In this document: positions 45,705 to 57,331 of the stretch, one piece after another
Layout of the letters: every line of letters starts with the position of its first letter
Position numbering within the stretch: the stretch's first letter is position 1
Origin: Owenia fusiformis
Lineage: Eukaryota > Annelida > Polychaeta > Sabellida > Oweniidae
Assembly: GCA_903813345.2 (NCBI GenBank)
Contig: CAIIXF020000012.1
Span: forward strand, 19,785,520-19,849,519
Length of the DNA: 64,000 nt
Direction: 5' to 3'
Made by a program: the position numbers and the translations under genes
The notes under the pieces: generated by a model
The model's input: the letters and a program-made list of their open reading frames with translations, nothing else
The model's database searches: none
Told to the model about the DNA's origin: nothing

Positions 45705-46566
45705 CGGGTTTGTAGAAAAAACCGGGTACCGGGTAGTAAATCTTCCATGCTGGGTTCAAACTAGGTACCCGGTCGAAAAAGCCGGGTACCCATACAACGA
45801 AAAATACGAATATATAGTACTAACATAATTAGATCATTAGAAAACGTGTAGGATTTGTTTTAAATTTACAAAAATGTATGTAACTTCCTTCAAAATTGAG
45901 CTAGAAGCTTCAAATAAAAATCATTTTAAGGCTCTTATTTCTTCCTCTATCATCATCGCACCATCTCACCCCCTCCCGGCTACGCCTATGGCATTGTAAG
46001 ACGTAGCAATTTACACTTCAGTGGACGTTTCGTCGAAAATTGGGATAACTTAAACAATGATAAATAATCAAAATCTTACACGTTGCATCATGTAAATTAA
46101 CACACGTCATCTCTCTGTTAAAGTAACGATAGCTATTTACAGATTTAAATCATAATCAAAACAATTCACGTACCAACATACGAACTATTGAAAATAGAGT
46201 AAGATTGATTTGTCATGTTTTTCAAATCGTCTTACAATGTCATAGGCATAGTAGCCAGAGGGGGTTCGATGGTGCGACCGCACCCCCCCCCCCTTCATTA
46301 CCAATGAGAATATGACCATGATGATAGAGGAAGAAAAGAGCCTTAAAATGCTTTTTATTCTAAGCTTCTAGCTCAATTTTGAAGGAAGTTACATACATTT
46401 TTGTAAATTCAAAACAAATCTTACACGTTTTATTTGATCTAATTATGTTGTATATTCGTATTTTTCGTTTTTTGGGTACCCTGTTTTTTCGACCGGGTAC
46501 CGGGTACCAAGTTTACACCCAGCATGGAGGATTTACTACCCGGTACCCGTTTTTTCTACAAACCCG
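45705..46566. mobile_element. Foldback element, 862 bp, GGGTACC-rich ends
   Basis: CGGGTTTGTAGAAAAAAC at the left end is mirrored by TTTTTTCTACAAACCCG at the right end. The inverted arms reach to about 46010 and from about 46235, including ACCGGGTACCGGGTA, CATGCTGGG and TGTATGTAACTTCCTTCAAA. A subterminal GGGTACC motif occurs six or more times. No clear target duplication or coding sequence. Confidence 0.8.
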
Positions 46567-47100
46567 TAAGCCTATTGAGACTATTCCAGATATTTTCAAA
46601 AAGTCTTCGTGTAATTATTTTTAAAAGTTACTGAAGAAAAACGATCTTTCGTAGTATGGAACATAAGCTCTTACAAAAGATTGATTGATTTAGTCAGGTG
46701 GGGTTTATATTGTCCGAGGAGAAGCAGCTCAAAAGATAAAATTACTTGCGATATTGTTGATATTGCCAAACCTTTTGAGAGAAGTGTTACTTTATATTTA
46801 CTACGGCTTTAACAAAATAGGTGTCTAAAACTAACGTTTATTTTCAAAGTGCGATAAAAAGCAGGGATGGAAGGGGTTGAAAATCAGGAAAACATTTCAG
46901 AAAACATGTGGATGGGTTGTTTGCATCTACCCTGTCTCAAGGTCGAAATTATTTTATCATCTCTTGAAGTGATTTTCCTAGAGGTAATGCATTCGCCTAA
47001 CATATGCACCTGTTTAAATCCCCAGGGAATGGCCAAAATAAAATAAAATATATGACTGTCCAAAATCTGTTTCCCTCCTCCTTTGAACATATGTTGGCTA
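46567..47100. other. Spacer, no gene seen
   Basis: AT-rich sequence without supported features. Confidence 0.5.
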
Positions 47101-47105
47101 GGTAT

Positions 47106-49019
47106 CGCCCTATGCAGACAGAGCCTGTGGGAAATATTGGGTGCGGAGCAAATGAGCGGAGGGTGCGGAGCTAACGGTCATTTTTGAATTTAAATTTGGG
47201 ATATTTCTGAAACTAAGCCGTTTTGGGACTTCAAATATACCAAGATATGTGTATTTGACACCAAATATCAATACAATTGTGAAAATACAGGGTATTCCAA
47301 AAGTAAAAGGACTGGTGCTGGCATTTTGTTAAATATGCACCAATCGTCTTTAAAATTTTACATAATGTACTTTCATGTATCGTTACTAAAATTGCAAATT
47401 TTCGACAAAGAATATGTAACTCAGGTAGAGTTATGGTTGCTATGGTAACATGACATCACAATACCCGGGGCAACATTCCACACAGAAAGTTACATTAAGA
47501 CAGAAAGATACATTAACCATTTTGTACATCCCATATCAAAGTTAAAATGCAAAAACTGGTGGGCATAACATTTGTTTTACATAATTTGATATTCCTATGT
47601 ATCCTATGTACTTTGAAAAATAGGCTCCTCTTTGGTCAGTAGAAGAGTAGCACTCTTTTTTCATGACTCAAACGCATGAGTGAACCCATTTGAGGACATG
47701 TCACGCATGGTCGATTGAACAACTTGGAGAAGCTCAATCTCATTTTTAAAGATCTTACAGCACTGATTAGCATTCCCTTCTCCATGTAAGTAAAAATTGG
47801 ATGTTGCATGATCAGAAGAGTATGGTGCATGGTTTTAGAACTCAAGACCTAGCTCCTTTACAGCTACATGGTCTTTAATGGTGACCTGCGGGCAGGCGCT
47901 TTATCCAGGTGGATGACTGGCTTCAAATTGGTTATTTTCAAAAACTCAACCATGAATTGTTCAGACAGTAATTCATAGTGATATTCCAAGAAATTGAATA
48001 AATATTATTATTATGAAATTATACTTGAATCTGAGTTTTATAGCAACACCTTTACAACAAAGACACTAATAAAATAAACAAGAAATGTTGTATTATAATA
48101 GGTGAATTAGATACTTTCTTTAGTAATACAAAAATGTTAGATATCACATTTTCAGAAAAAAGTTGCCCCGGGTATTGTGATGTCATGTTCCTATAGTAAC
48201 CATAACTCTACCCACATTTCATGATTTTTTCTGAAACTATACAATTTTAGTTGCAATACTACAAAGTACAATTTGTGAAAATTTGAAGACACTCGGTGCA
48301 AAATTGACAAAATGCCAGCACCAGTCCTGTTACTTTTGGAACACCCTGTAGTAGCGCAATTCATTCTATAGCGACGCAGTGTGCCTTAAACCTCTCCCAG
48401 ACCTATATCTTTTGAAATTATCCTTTTAATACTGAGTCCCCAGCATTCATAAAAAATGGTGTTCAAGGTACACTATCTATACAAATTATTTTTGCATCTT
48501 GGAAGCCAGGCAGTATCTGTGTGATTTTATAAAAATTCGGAAATGTTTATCAGATATGAGCCCCCTCTAAATATTGGGTGCGGAGCAGCTCCATAAACGT
48601 ACCTCCGCACCCAATATTTAGAGGGGGCTCATATCTGAAGAACATTTCCGAATCTTTATAAAATCACACAGATACTGCCTGGCTTCCAAGATGCAAAAAT
48701 AATTTGTATGGGTAGTGTATCTTGAACACCATTTTTTATGAATGCTGGGGACGCAGTATTAAAAGGATAGTCTCAAAATATATAGGTCTGGGAAATGTTT
48801 AAGGCATACTGCGTCGCTATAAAATGAATTGCACTACTATTTTCACAATTTTATTGATATTTGGTGTCAAATACACATATCTTGGTATATTTGAAGTCCC
48901 AAAACGGCTTAGTTTCAGAAATATCCCAATTGTAAATTCAAAAATGACCGTTAGCTCCGCACCCTCCGCTCATTTGCGCCGCACCCAATATTTCCCACAG
49001 GCTCTGTCTGCATAGGGTG
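47106..49019. mobile_element. CAC-family foldback element, copy A (1914 bp with nested insert)
   Basis: The ends C(G)CCCTATGCAGACAGAG (47106) and CTCTGTCTGCATAGGGTG (to 49019) are inverted. GGTAT flanks both sides (47101-47105; 49020-49024), a 5-bp duplication. The body is one long inverted repeat (GGTGCGGAGC, GGTCATTTTTGAAT, CCAAGATATGTGTATTTGAC mirrored), with a second palindrome at the centre near 48590. A mariner-type element is nested in its left arm. A CAC start and 5-bp duplication are what Transib/RAG-type elements show; this is inference without a transposase. Confidence 0.85.
47288..48348. mobile_element. Mariner-like element nested in copy A, 1061 bp
   Basis: The ends CAGGGTATTCCAAAAGTAAA (47288) and TTACTTTTGGAACACCCTG (to 48348) are inverted and flanked by TA. 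Copy B of the host element reads GAAAATAGTAGCG here, an empty site with one TA. The arms extend about 190 bp and include TGACATCACAATACCCGGGG / CCGGGTATTGTGATGTCATG. A minus-strand frame at 47636-47845 might be a transposase scrap but shows no diagnostic motif. Confidence 0.9.
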
Positions 49020-49024
49020 GGTAT

Positions 49025-49726
49025 ACTACTAGGTAGGCTCATCTGACATTTTCAGTACATTTTCAAAAAATGCCAGATCTTATAGGATATAGCTATAGTC
49101 TAGAGTCAATATGCATTTGATCAGATACTAGAATTATAGTAATATAATATATAATGTTATAATTAACACATCCTTTAGAGGGATACACTAGCGATCTGAC
49201 TGCATAGTGCTTTGTAAGCTGCAATGCGTGTGAGCTTTAGTCCCTACCTCTGAAGCCGACGCCTAGATTGGAGAATTATCTAAAAATCATCGTATTTAGA
49301 AACCAAACACGTATACCTTCTCAAAATATACTACAATTTTGTCGTTTCTACAATGGGTGTTGATAACTGCCGACACAGTACACATATCTTCAGTTTGCCT
49401 TTTGATTTGCTTTAAAAATTGAATACTTTTTGGTTGTCTAACAATCTTGAACGAACATTTAAAGACCTCAATGCAACACATTAAAATGTAAGCGGGCTTA
49501 TGATTGTTATTTACTTGCGCAGGGATCTTGGAGTTGCTCTTTTAGCAAGGATGCATTGAATCATTGTGTAAGTAAGGTTCTAGCGGGATAAATAGTGTAA
49601 AGTAATCGCCGTTTGCGGAACAAATCGTGAAACTTTCCTCAAATGATCACTGATTGCTACTCTTTAAATAAAGCAACTGTGCCAAAAAATCGCTCCATAG
49701 GAACTACCCTAATTTTACAATTCTTA
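49025..49726. other. Spacer, no gene seen
   Basis: AT-rich sequence without recognised coding, repeat or RNA structure. Confidence 0.5.
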
Positions 49727-49765
49727 CCCCCCCCCCCATGGTCACGGAGGGGGGGGGGGGGGGGG
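49727..49765. repeat. C11 / G17 hairpin-forming tract
   Basis: Eleven C (49727-49737) are separated by ATGGTCACGGA from seventeen G (49749-49765). The two runs can pair as a hairpin, and the G run alone could stack. Such tracts are prone to length errors in assembly. Confidence 0.85.
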
Positions 49766-49889
49766 CTAAAAAAAATTTGACACAATTTTTTTTACTAAAT
49801 TATGCTCATACTTCAAATTTAATATTACCTTATCATGTTAAGAAGTTAATGTTAAAGTAAAAATATGAAATACCATTGATTTCCAATTG

Positions 49890-50306
49890 CTATGTTAAAG
49901 GATGGTGATGGGCGACGCCCACTTTTCTTGTATTGAATATTTTGCACCATATCACAGTAGCAGGAGTAAATCGAATAAGTGATATATGATTTTAAAATTA
50001 CATCTATATCTAATGCTTCACATGACTATTATTTTTCACCTTTTTCACTGTTAAAGGCTTGTTTTGAGTCACACCCATCTTTTAGATATACAGAAAAAAT
50101 GGTAGATATACAGCTTGACTTGTGGTTTCCTGTGGCTTCTGAGTGCAGTTAGACTCCATATATCAACTATCTATACCTGTTTAATAGTTCCTTTAGTTTC
50201 ACTTTGCACACATTTTTAAATCATAGTTTTATTAATCTTATCCATAGAAGGATTTATACTAGTGTCTATCAGTATCATAGTTACTTTTTGGTATGTTGCA
50301 GTGTCC
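49890..50306 (-). repeat. 3' tail of the multicopy ORF unit
   Basis: Inverted counterpart of 34740-34938 (GTGTGACTCAAAACAAGCC, TTTAACAGTGAAAA, GTCGCCCATCACCATCC with TTTAACATAG). It lies directly 3' of the decayed gene on the minus strand. Confidence 0.6.
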
Positions 50307-52366
50307 TTATGAAGAACAATTGCCATCACCACATAATGCTGTACAAACAAGATTTCCTTTCAGGCTCTTGCATCATGTTGATATGCATTGGCATTTGCAG
50401 CTACACTTTATGAGAGCCTGGCAAGCGTTTGATGCTTGGGGTAAGGTTGTCCACCTTGGTATCCATTTGGTGTCTTCAAATATCCAGCCCCACTCAGCTG
50501 GGAAGGAACTTGAGGATTCGCTGTAAGTGGTTGCCCCCAAATAAATACAGCTTGGTTTATGACTCTCTTCCTATGCTGTAAAAGGGCATCTAATGTTGGA
50601 GGAATGTGTGATATTATTGAAGTCCTCTTTGTGAACATCTCCTTCCTCGCAGCATTGATTGATGTTTCATTGCTTGTTTTAAGTTGTAGACCAGAATAAT
50701 GAACTGCTCTAAAATAGGCATGGCATCAAGCAGGGTATTGGGTCGTATTGAGATTTCTGTTAATACTGTAGTCAATTCAGGGTAGGTACTCCATTGGTTC
50801 CAGGCTGATGTCTTAGACTTTCCATTAAAGCCTGATGTGGTGTCACACCCAGTCATAGCATGGAATATTGGGAAACACATGGCTTTCTGAGGAGTCATTA
50901 CATAGGCAATTTCGTGGGCTGGAAGGTATCTAAAGGACTTTCCTTTGCCAAAGGCGAGCCAGATTTGAATGTTAAGTTGTACTAACTGCCAGAACAACAG
51001 TGTCTCAATCAACTGTTCTAATCGTCATTTTAGTGAAGCCTTTTTTCATTGCATCATATATGTGCAGAAAGATTCGGGAATCTGCCTCTTCAAGGGATGA
51101 TGTTGAAATCTCAGAAACATGCTGCTTAGGATATGCCTCTGCAGAATTCCAAATTGTTGTAATCAGGATTTTATTCTCTGGTACTGGAATGACTGAGACA
51201 TTTGATGCAAGGAAGGTAAAGAGATCACTTTTCTTGTCATCCGAGCGTAGAAATTCTGGCCAATTCCCTGGCAATTTATTTTCTGGATAAACTATTTGAC
51301 GCTTTCCAGATCCACGCTTTTTTGTTGTTGAAGATTTGACACTTTTTGGTATATATTGATCCCATACATTATCAAGTCTTTGTACTCTATTAAGTTGATC
51401 TGCAGCATACTTATCAAATATGTCATTTGAGTATTGTAGGAAGGTTCTTGCTTCTTGAGTTTTCAGCAGGTGGACTATTACGGCACCATCAAGAAACAGG
51501 GCTTCAACATCTGGTGTATTGATCTCTCTATTTGGAACAAGGTCTTCCACTGGTTTTAAGATATTTGCTTTGAGGCCAGTCTTGATTGTGCCATCTTGTG
51601 AAAGGGATGGAGGGAATGCCTGGTTCTCATGTCAGAAAAGTTCATCTAAGTTGCTGTCTCTATTCTGGCACGCTATGTATAGTTGTGAAAATATGTATAG
51701 TTGTGAAAATAGGGCAGTGTCATTTTTCAAGCTTGCTAGCTTTGAAATTGAGTTAGATTTGTTTGAAGATCTTGAAATTGTTTCTCTTGATAGGGTCTGG
51801 TGATGGCTTTTGATCTTTCAATAATTCTCTCCTTTATATATACTTCACATAGACTTTTCCCCTTTTTCTCCATTGTGTTCAATGTGTCAACTGTACTGCT
51901 TGACATTACATCTTTAGTATCAAGTGTCCAAAGTTCCTTTGATGTTGCAATAAATGGGTTTCCTAAATCATTGATAACCTCAGTAAGGGAATTGACATAT
52001 TTGTTGAAACTGGTTTGATAACTAACACTGTGCTCATGGTTTGCAAGGACTTCATCATCATTATCCTTCATCTCATCCTCAAACTCAGTTAACATTCTTG
52101 CGATCTCTGGACCACCGACCATCCACTTCTGTAATGCGATTGAATTGGCGAACAACCCCACAGCTCCACCCTCACTTTTGATCACACTATTGTTTTGCTT
52201 ATGGGCTTGGTCTATTGACATGGAGGAGAAGGTTCTTCTTGACTTGCTGACAGTGAAATGCCCCTTCATGAAAGCATTGTGAACTTCAGGGTGGATTTCT
52301 TTGAGCTGATCCATATCACTTACATGGACAGGTGATAGTTTCTTTGTAGAGCTAGAAGTCACCAAG
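50307..52366 (-). pseudogene. Decayed 'EEADSRI / GCDTTSGF' ORF-family gene
   Basis: Minus-strand pieces in order. 52366-51736 (209 aa) has HPEVHNAFMKGHFTVSKSRR and SEGGAVGLFANSIALQKW. A shifted frame to 51550 has KLASLKNDTALFSQLY and, after a TGA, PPSLSQDGTIKTGLKANIL. 51550-51005 has LEEADSRIFLHIYDAMKKG up to IRTVD, then TGA. Next come IQIWLAFGKGKSFRYLP and CFPIFHAMTGCDTTSGFNG, then MFTKRTSIISHIPPTLDALL. A Cys-rich tail (LIKCSCKCQC..CTALCGDGNC) runs to TAA at 50309-50307. At least three stops and three frameshifts, plus an in-frame 18-bp duplication at 51678-51713. From memory this architecture is widespread and uncharacterised in invertebrates; biochemical role unknown. Confidence 0.8.
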
Positions 52367-53640
52367 TCTCACAGCTCTAGTTATTATCTGTTAGACACAG
52401 AACTTGTAATACTCCTATTCGAGATAAGAGTTCAGGTGGTAATTTACATAAATATCTCCCATGATGCATTGCTTTAGAAGGGACAAATTTGCATTGGCCC
52501 GCCGAACAAGTCGATTACTCTGAACGTTTCTCAGCTTCTGATCCTCCATCAGCCCTCAAGCATAGTTATATGATCCAATCTATTCAATAATCTGAAGGAT
52601 AATCGGAGATTCAAAGTAACATTATTTATATTTTTTCGATCTTCGATGGCGTCTGAGCAATTTCTGGGATATCAGTGACGTCACTGGAATTGGACGGCAT
52701 TTTCAACTACAGATTTCTTCGGATTTGGGGATTATAGTTCAAAAAGCTTTGTCATATATCTTAATTACATGCATACCTATCGTTTGTGCAAATGAAACTC
52801 TGCATAAATGTTAAATAGAGTCGCAGTGCGGCATTGAAAATAGCACCCCTGTGTAATCCAATGGGAAAGAACCCGGATGTAGACGAAGTTGTACCATACA
52901 TGAGAGCTCTTCAAACGGGAGGTAGCTAAACTGAACTAAATTAAACGTTATCGCGTATTGGTATATTGGAGTACCATGTACCAGAATTTGAATATAGGTG
53001 ACCCTGTTTCTTCACTCTGCTATCTGGTATCTATCCAAGATTCAAAATCAAGAGGCAAAATTGTATTGATTGGTAATCTACTTGAAATCTACCCAGGTAA
53101 CAAGACCCCCTCCCAATACACATAACACTCCTTCTTAATTTAAAACTGCCCTTATTAGAGCAACAATATCATATTTTAAAACATAACAGTTCATCAAAAT
53201 AAGCAGAACTACTTCTTGATTATTTTTATTAATCATGTAGGTCAAAATCATACTTACAAAAACTGATCTAGATCCTATCATAAACGTTGATGCTCATTGT
53301 CACTCAAGCATGACCTTGTCAAAAACAAGAAGTGATTTTGGTAGTTGTTTAAGAAAGATACACTTTTTGTTAGATTATTCTGTATTTGCATTCAAGTCAC
53401 TCATCAGATGTCACATAGTTTGTCAAACTTTATTTTCAATTAAAATTACATTATTTATGATGTCGAAGTATATGCCACTCTGGAGATAAAAGGAATTAAT
53501 TAAAGATAAGTAAATATTCATTTTGCTAAAAAATGACTGCAATCTCACTCATTATCATGTATATCATGGTAAAAGGTCCCAACATTGAAATTATGATACT
53601 ATTTAATGATAATCCTAAAAAGTTATGGATGGTCATTAAG
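52367..53640. other. Intergenic or intronic DNA, no gene seen
   Basis: Contains a perfect CRE-like palindrome (GTGACGTCAC at 52675-52684) but no linked exon. Otherwise AT-rich and featureless. It may belong to the upstream introns of the ABCC gene. Confidence 0.4.
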
Positions 53641-53854
53641 CCTACCCCTATAAATTTTAGGGGTAGGGGTAAAAATTGCGAAAAGTAGATAAAAAATGGA
53701 GGAAATTTTCGGCACAGTTGCTTTTTACACCCAGGAAGGTTGTCTGGTCATATATGGAAAGTTCCACGATTTGTTCCGTTTTCGGCGCTTTCGCCCTTTT
53801 TTATGTCACTATTTATCTCGCTATTCTGATTGGTTCATAATTTACGGCGCTAAA

Positions 53855-54115
53855 AATAAACTCGACGGGCGTGAAGATGTGTAAATAACCGTCTTAACGC
53901 CCGTTAATCATTTTAACGCCTTCAGTTTACGCCCGTAAATGTTGTTTGAACGCCCGTAGAACATACTTCTTCACGGGCGTAATTTACGCCTACCATGGGC
54001 TTTCAACTGGAAAAAGCCCATGCGCCTACACAGGCGTAATCTCACGTCTGCACGGGCGTAATTTTACATCTGCACGAGCGTAATTAACGCCTACACACCC
54101 GTAAACAACACGTGC
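53855..54115. repeat. Cluster of ~9 CGGGCGTAA motifs, both orientations
   Basis: ACGGGCGTAA-like words lie near 53856, 53897 (inverse), 53929 (inverse), 53950 (inverse), 53973, 54031, 54053, 54073 and 54103 (inverse), often in the pair CGTAATTTACGCC. CpG density is far above the neighbours. They could be subterminal repeats of a degraded element or a multi-site regulatory cluster. A hairpin insert lies in the middle of one motif pair. Confidence 0.7.
53994..54022. mobile_element. 29-bp palindromic hairpin insert, copy 3, with TSD
   Basis: CATGGGCTTTCAACTGG then AAAAAGCCCATG; the stem is CATGGGCTTT/AAAGCCCATG around a 9-nt loop. Direct repeats CGCCTAC flank it at 53987-53993 and 54023-54029. 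This is the shortest copy of the family. Confidence 0.85.
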
Positions 54116-54489
54116 ATACTTTGGGCGGGTAAGTCAACCATAAATATTGGCGGTAGTACTATTAATTTACTTTGAATGCGATAAAGAACATGAAAATGGG
54201 TGATGGTACAGTGTGCTGAAACAAACTTGTCTCTAAAACTAAATTATCTGGTGATGGTAATTTAAGATCATTAAATCGTCTGGCAGATGAGTAAATTTCA
54301 AGACAATTACAATTAAAGATTCATTCCATGTTTTTCTTGATACAATTCTTTGGGACACCCTATAGATTAAATATAGTAAGATTCGATGATCTGTAAAATG
54401 AAAACAAAATAATGGGGTATCTTGTTATAACAATATAATAGTGAACAATATATTTCAAAATATAAAACTAGATTACACACAAATAACTA
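54116..54489. other. AT-rich spacer, no gene seen
   Basis: TTTGGGACACCCTATAG near 54351 looks like an isolated mariner-type end; nothing else is supported. Confidence 0.4.
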
Positions 54490-55065
54490 TGAACTGTTTC
54501 ATTGTTATATATAAGGTACTATTGCTCTGATATAGTGCTATTATAGAATATTGATAGAGAACTCAACTGTTTCATTGTTATGTATATGGTACTATTGCTC
54601 TGATATACTAGTAGTGCTATTATAGAATATTTATATATGGTACCATTGCTCTGATATAGTGCTATTATAGAATATTGATAGAGAACTCAAATTTTTGCAA
54701 TTTCATAGTACTGCTATATTTCTATAACATTGCTAAAGTATTGCTAGATTGCTATAATAGGCCTACTGCTATATTCCTATAGTACTGCTATATTGCTATA
54801 GTTCTGTCATATAACTATTACAGTAGACTGCTATAGCACAGCTTTTTGCTATAATATTGCATTAGTAGGCTACTGCTACATTGCTAATACTGCAATATTT
54901 CATAGTACTGTTTTACTGTGTTATTGCATAAATACTGCATTTTATAGTACTGCTAAATTGCCATAATACTGTTATATTACTATAGTACTGATATATTGTT
55001 ATTATAATGTTACAATGGTACTGCTTTATTGCTATGGTACTGAGCTGCTAAAGTATAATGCTATT
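54490..55065 (+). repeat. TGCTAT-rich degenerate tandem array
   Basis: The first part has two to three copies of a ~76-90-bp unit (GGTACTATTGCTCTGATATA, GTGCTATTATAGAATATT, GATAGAGAACTCAA). The rest is a mesh of TGCTATA, ATTGCTATAG and AGTACTGC words to about 55060. No coding. Confidence 0.8.
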
Positions 55066-55110
55066 TTCTACCAAGTTAACATTCTATTTGGATAATTATC
55101 ACATCTTAAA

Positions 55111-55904
55111 CACCCTATGCAGACAGAGCCTGTGGGAAATATTGGGTGCGGAGCAAATGAGCGGAGGGTGCGGAGCTAACGGTCATTTTTGAATGTAAAT
55201 TTGGGATATTTCTGAAACTAAGCCGTTTTGGGACTTCAAATATACCAAGATATGTGTATTTGACACCAAATATCAATACAATTGTGAAAATAGTAGCGCA
55301 ATTCATTCTATAGCGACGCAGTGTGCCTTAAACCTTTCCCAGACCTATATATTTTGAAATTATCCTTTTAATACTGAGTCCCCAGCATTCACAAAAAATG
55401 GTGTTCAAGGTACACTATCTATACAAATTATTTTTGCATCTTGGAATATATCTAAATATTGGGTGCGGAGTAGCTCCATAAATGTAGCTCCGCACCCAAT
55501 ATTTAGACAGGGCTCATATCTGAAGAACATTTCCGAATTTTTATAAAATCACACAGATACTTCCTGGCTTCCAAGATGCCAAAATAATTTGCATGGGTAG
55601 TGTATCTTGAACACCATTTTTTATGAATGCTGGGGACGCAGTATTAAAAGGATAGTCTCAAAATATATAGGTCTGGGAAATGTTTAAGGCATACTGCGTC
55701 GCTATTAAATGAATTGCACTACTATTTTCACAATTTTATTGGTATTTGGTGTCAAATACACATATCTTGGTATATTTGAAGTCCCAAAACGGCTTAGTTT
55801 CAGAAATATCCCAAATTTAAATTCAAAAATGACCGTTAGCTCCGCACCCTCCGCTCATTTGCTCCACACCCAATATTTCCCACAGGCTCTGTCTGCATAG
55901 GGTG
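55111..55904. mobile_element. CAC-family foldback element, copy B (794 bp)
   Basis: The ends CACCCTATGCAGACAGAGCC (55111) and GGCTCTGTCTGCATAGGGTG (to 55904) are perfect 20-bp inverted repeats flanked by TTAAA on both sides (55106-55110; 55905-55909). The arms are inverted over most of the element, with a central palindrome near 55475. It gives the empty site for the mariner nested in copy A. Its right end is only 23 bp from the next exon. Confidence 0.9.
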
Positions 55905-55927
55905 TTAAAACTATATTCATGTTCCAG

Positions 55928-56008
55928 GGCATCAATATGTCTGGTGGCCAGAAGCAGAGAATCAGTGTGGCCAGGGCCATGTATTCCAAAGCTGATGTTG
56001 TTGTTCTT
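55928..56008 (+). CDS. ABCC (MRP-type) ABC transporter exon with signature motif
   Basis: An 81-bp exon between GTTCCAG and GTGAGT, phase 0 on both sides. It encodes [20 protein letters not shown] followed by KADVVVL. MSGGQ is the ABC signature (C-loop) that contacts ATP across the dimer. The run GxNxSGGQKQRxSxARAxYSxAD is typical of nucleotide-binding domain 1 of the ABCC/MRP subfamily, whose next exon should carry the Walker B DDPLSA block. That exon and the Walker A exon were not found within the window, so flanking introns are long. A membrane efflux pump is the family role; the member cannot be named from one exon. No stops or frameshifts, so it is likely functional. Confidence 0.9.
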
Positions 56009-57289
56009 GTGAGTATAGAAGTTTGTTATGATGTAATGTAAACTTCAAATCTAGAAATCCTCAAGATCTCATAACTAACCATTTGTCACTGCACCAAACA
56101 ATGCAAAATCTTTTGTAACTGGTGTAGAATCAAATGAAAAGTATTTCTGTTTTCTTGAATAAAAACTAATCTTATTCAGTGATAGTGGCATACGTATTTC
56201 TTGTTTGAGTTAGAATCCCTGCAATTATTGGTAATATGATTACTTCATATGCCACATTCTTGTTGAATCATAATTTTCTGCAATTTGCTTACATTATTGA
56301 TTCGTATATAATAGTTTGGAAACTAAAAGTTAACATTATTGACTATTTAAATGTTGTGGAACTAAAGTTTTTCAAGACATTGACATTGTACTATATCTAG
56401 GCCTTGACATTCCAAAACAGTAGAAAAATGATATAAAGGACGAGTGTCTTTAAGACCCTATATTAGCCCCGAAGATATTTAGAAAGAATTTTACAGGATA
56501 TCAAAGAAATATTGAATAGTGATATTTCTTTATACTTCATTGAGATCAATTGTCTTCAAAAAAGTCTGCAAAACTATGTCAGAAAAGAATATTGATTTTT
56601 TAAAATTTACATCACAATGAGAAAGAACAAGGGGCAACAATAAAAAACACATGAAGTAATTAACAAGTCAAAAATGCATATCAATCAATTATATATTGAT
56701 CTGCTTCCTTGAGATCAATTGCTCATATACAGTTTGTGGCAGTAAAATACTGAATTTATTATTTCACATCACAGTGAGGAAACACAAAGAGCAACATTTG
56801 AAAACTGAAATGATTGAAATGCTATTTACAGTGTATACACCCCTTAACACCTAAGTAACAAAGCTATTAAAAAATGATAGAACTCCGAATAGATTTACCC
56901 ATATCATGTACCTATTCATTTAGCGATTTATTTGTAAACCCAAGTGAAAAATAGATCTTACAGATTTGATTAATTTTCTAGAAGAAATCTGTTGCTCTCC
57001 CATCCGTTCATTTTTCCGAAACAGGGTGTGAAAGTATAACCAGAGATGCTACATGTTAAAAAGTAAATGCTTTTCATGATTCATGGAATGACACACTCCC
57101 ATAGATCATTTTCATATTACTTTGTAAATTACAAATAACATGGTGAACAAAAAGTTTAACACAAGTTTGAAGTTTAAGAAAAGTCTGTCATGACAGTTCT
57201 GCCATTCCAGAAGATTTTCACTTAAACCAATAGTTCTGCTTTATCAGAATTTTTGAATATTTACTGTGCATGTTCTGAATTTCTTCTTA
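56009..57289. other. Probable ABCC intron, no feature seen
   Basis: AT-rich sequence following the donor GTGAGT. No exon resembling the Walker B region or other ABC blocks was recognised, and no repeat family was identified. Confidence 0.45.
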
Positions 57290-57297
57290 GTTCTGAC

Positions 57298-57331
57298 CAT
57301 GGGCTTTCAACTCTAATATTGAAAGCCCATG
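57298..57331. mobile_element. 34-bp palindromic hairpin insert, copy 4, with 8-bp TSD
   Basis: CATGGGCTTTCAA and TTGAAAGCCCATG with an 8-nt loop (CTCTAATA). Flanked by exact 8-bp direct repeats GTTCTGAC at 57290-57297 and 57332-57339. The clearest target duplication of the family. It lies 27 bp beyond the stop codon of the zinc-finger exon, in its presumed 3' UTR. Confidence 0.9.

Noticed and set aside
47636-47845. 69-codon minus-strand frame as transposase of the nested mariner
   Set aside because: No DDE/D block, FQQDGAP-like motif or helix-turn-helix pattern could be recognised.
55709-55900. 63-codon frame (MNCTTIFTILL..) present in three arms of the CAC-family elements
   Set aside because: It occurs in opposite directions in mirrored arms of non-coding foldback elements, so its conservation follows from the inverted repeat.
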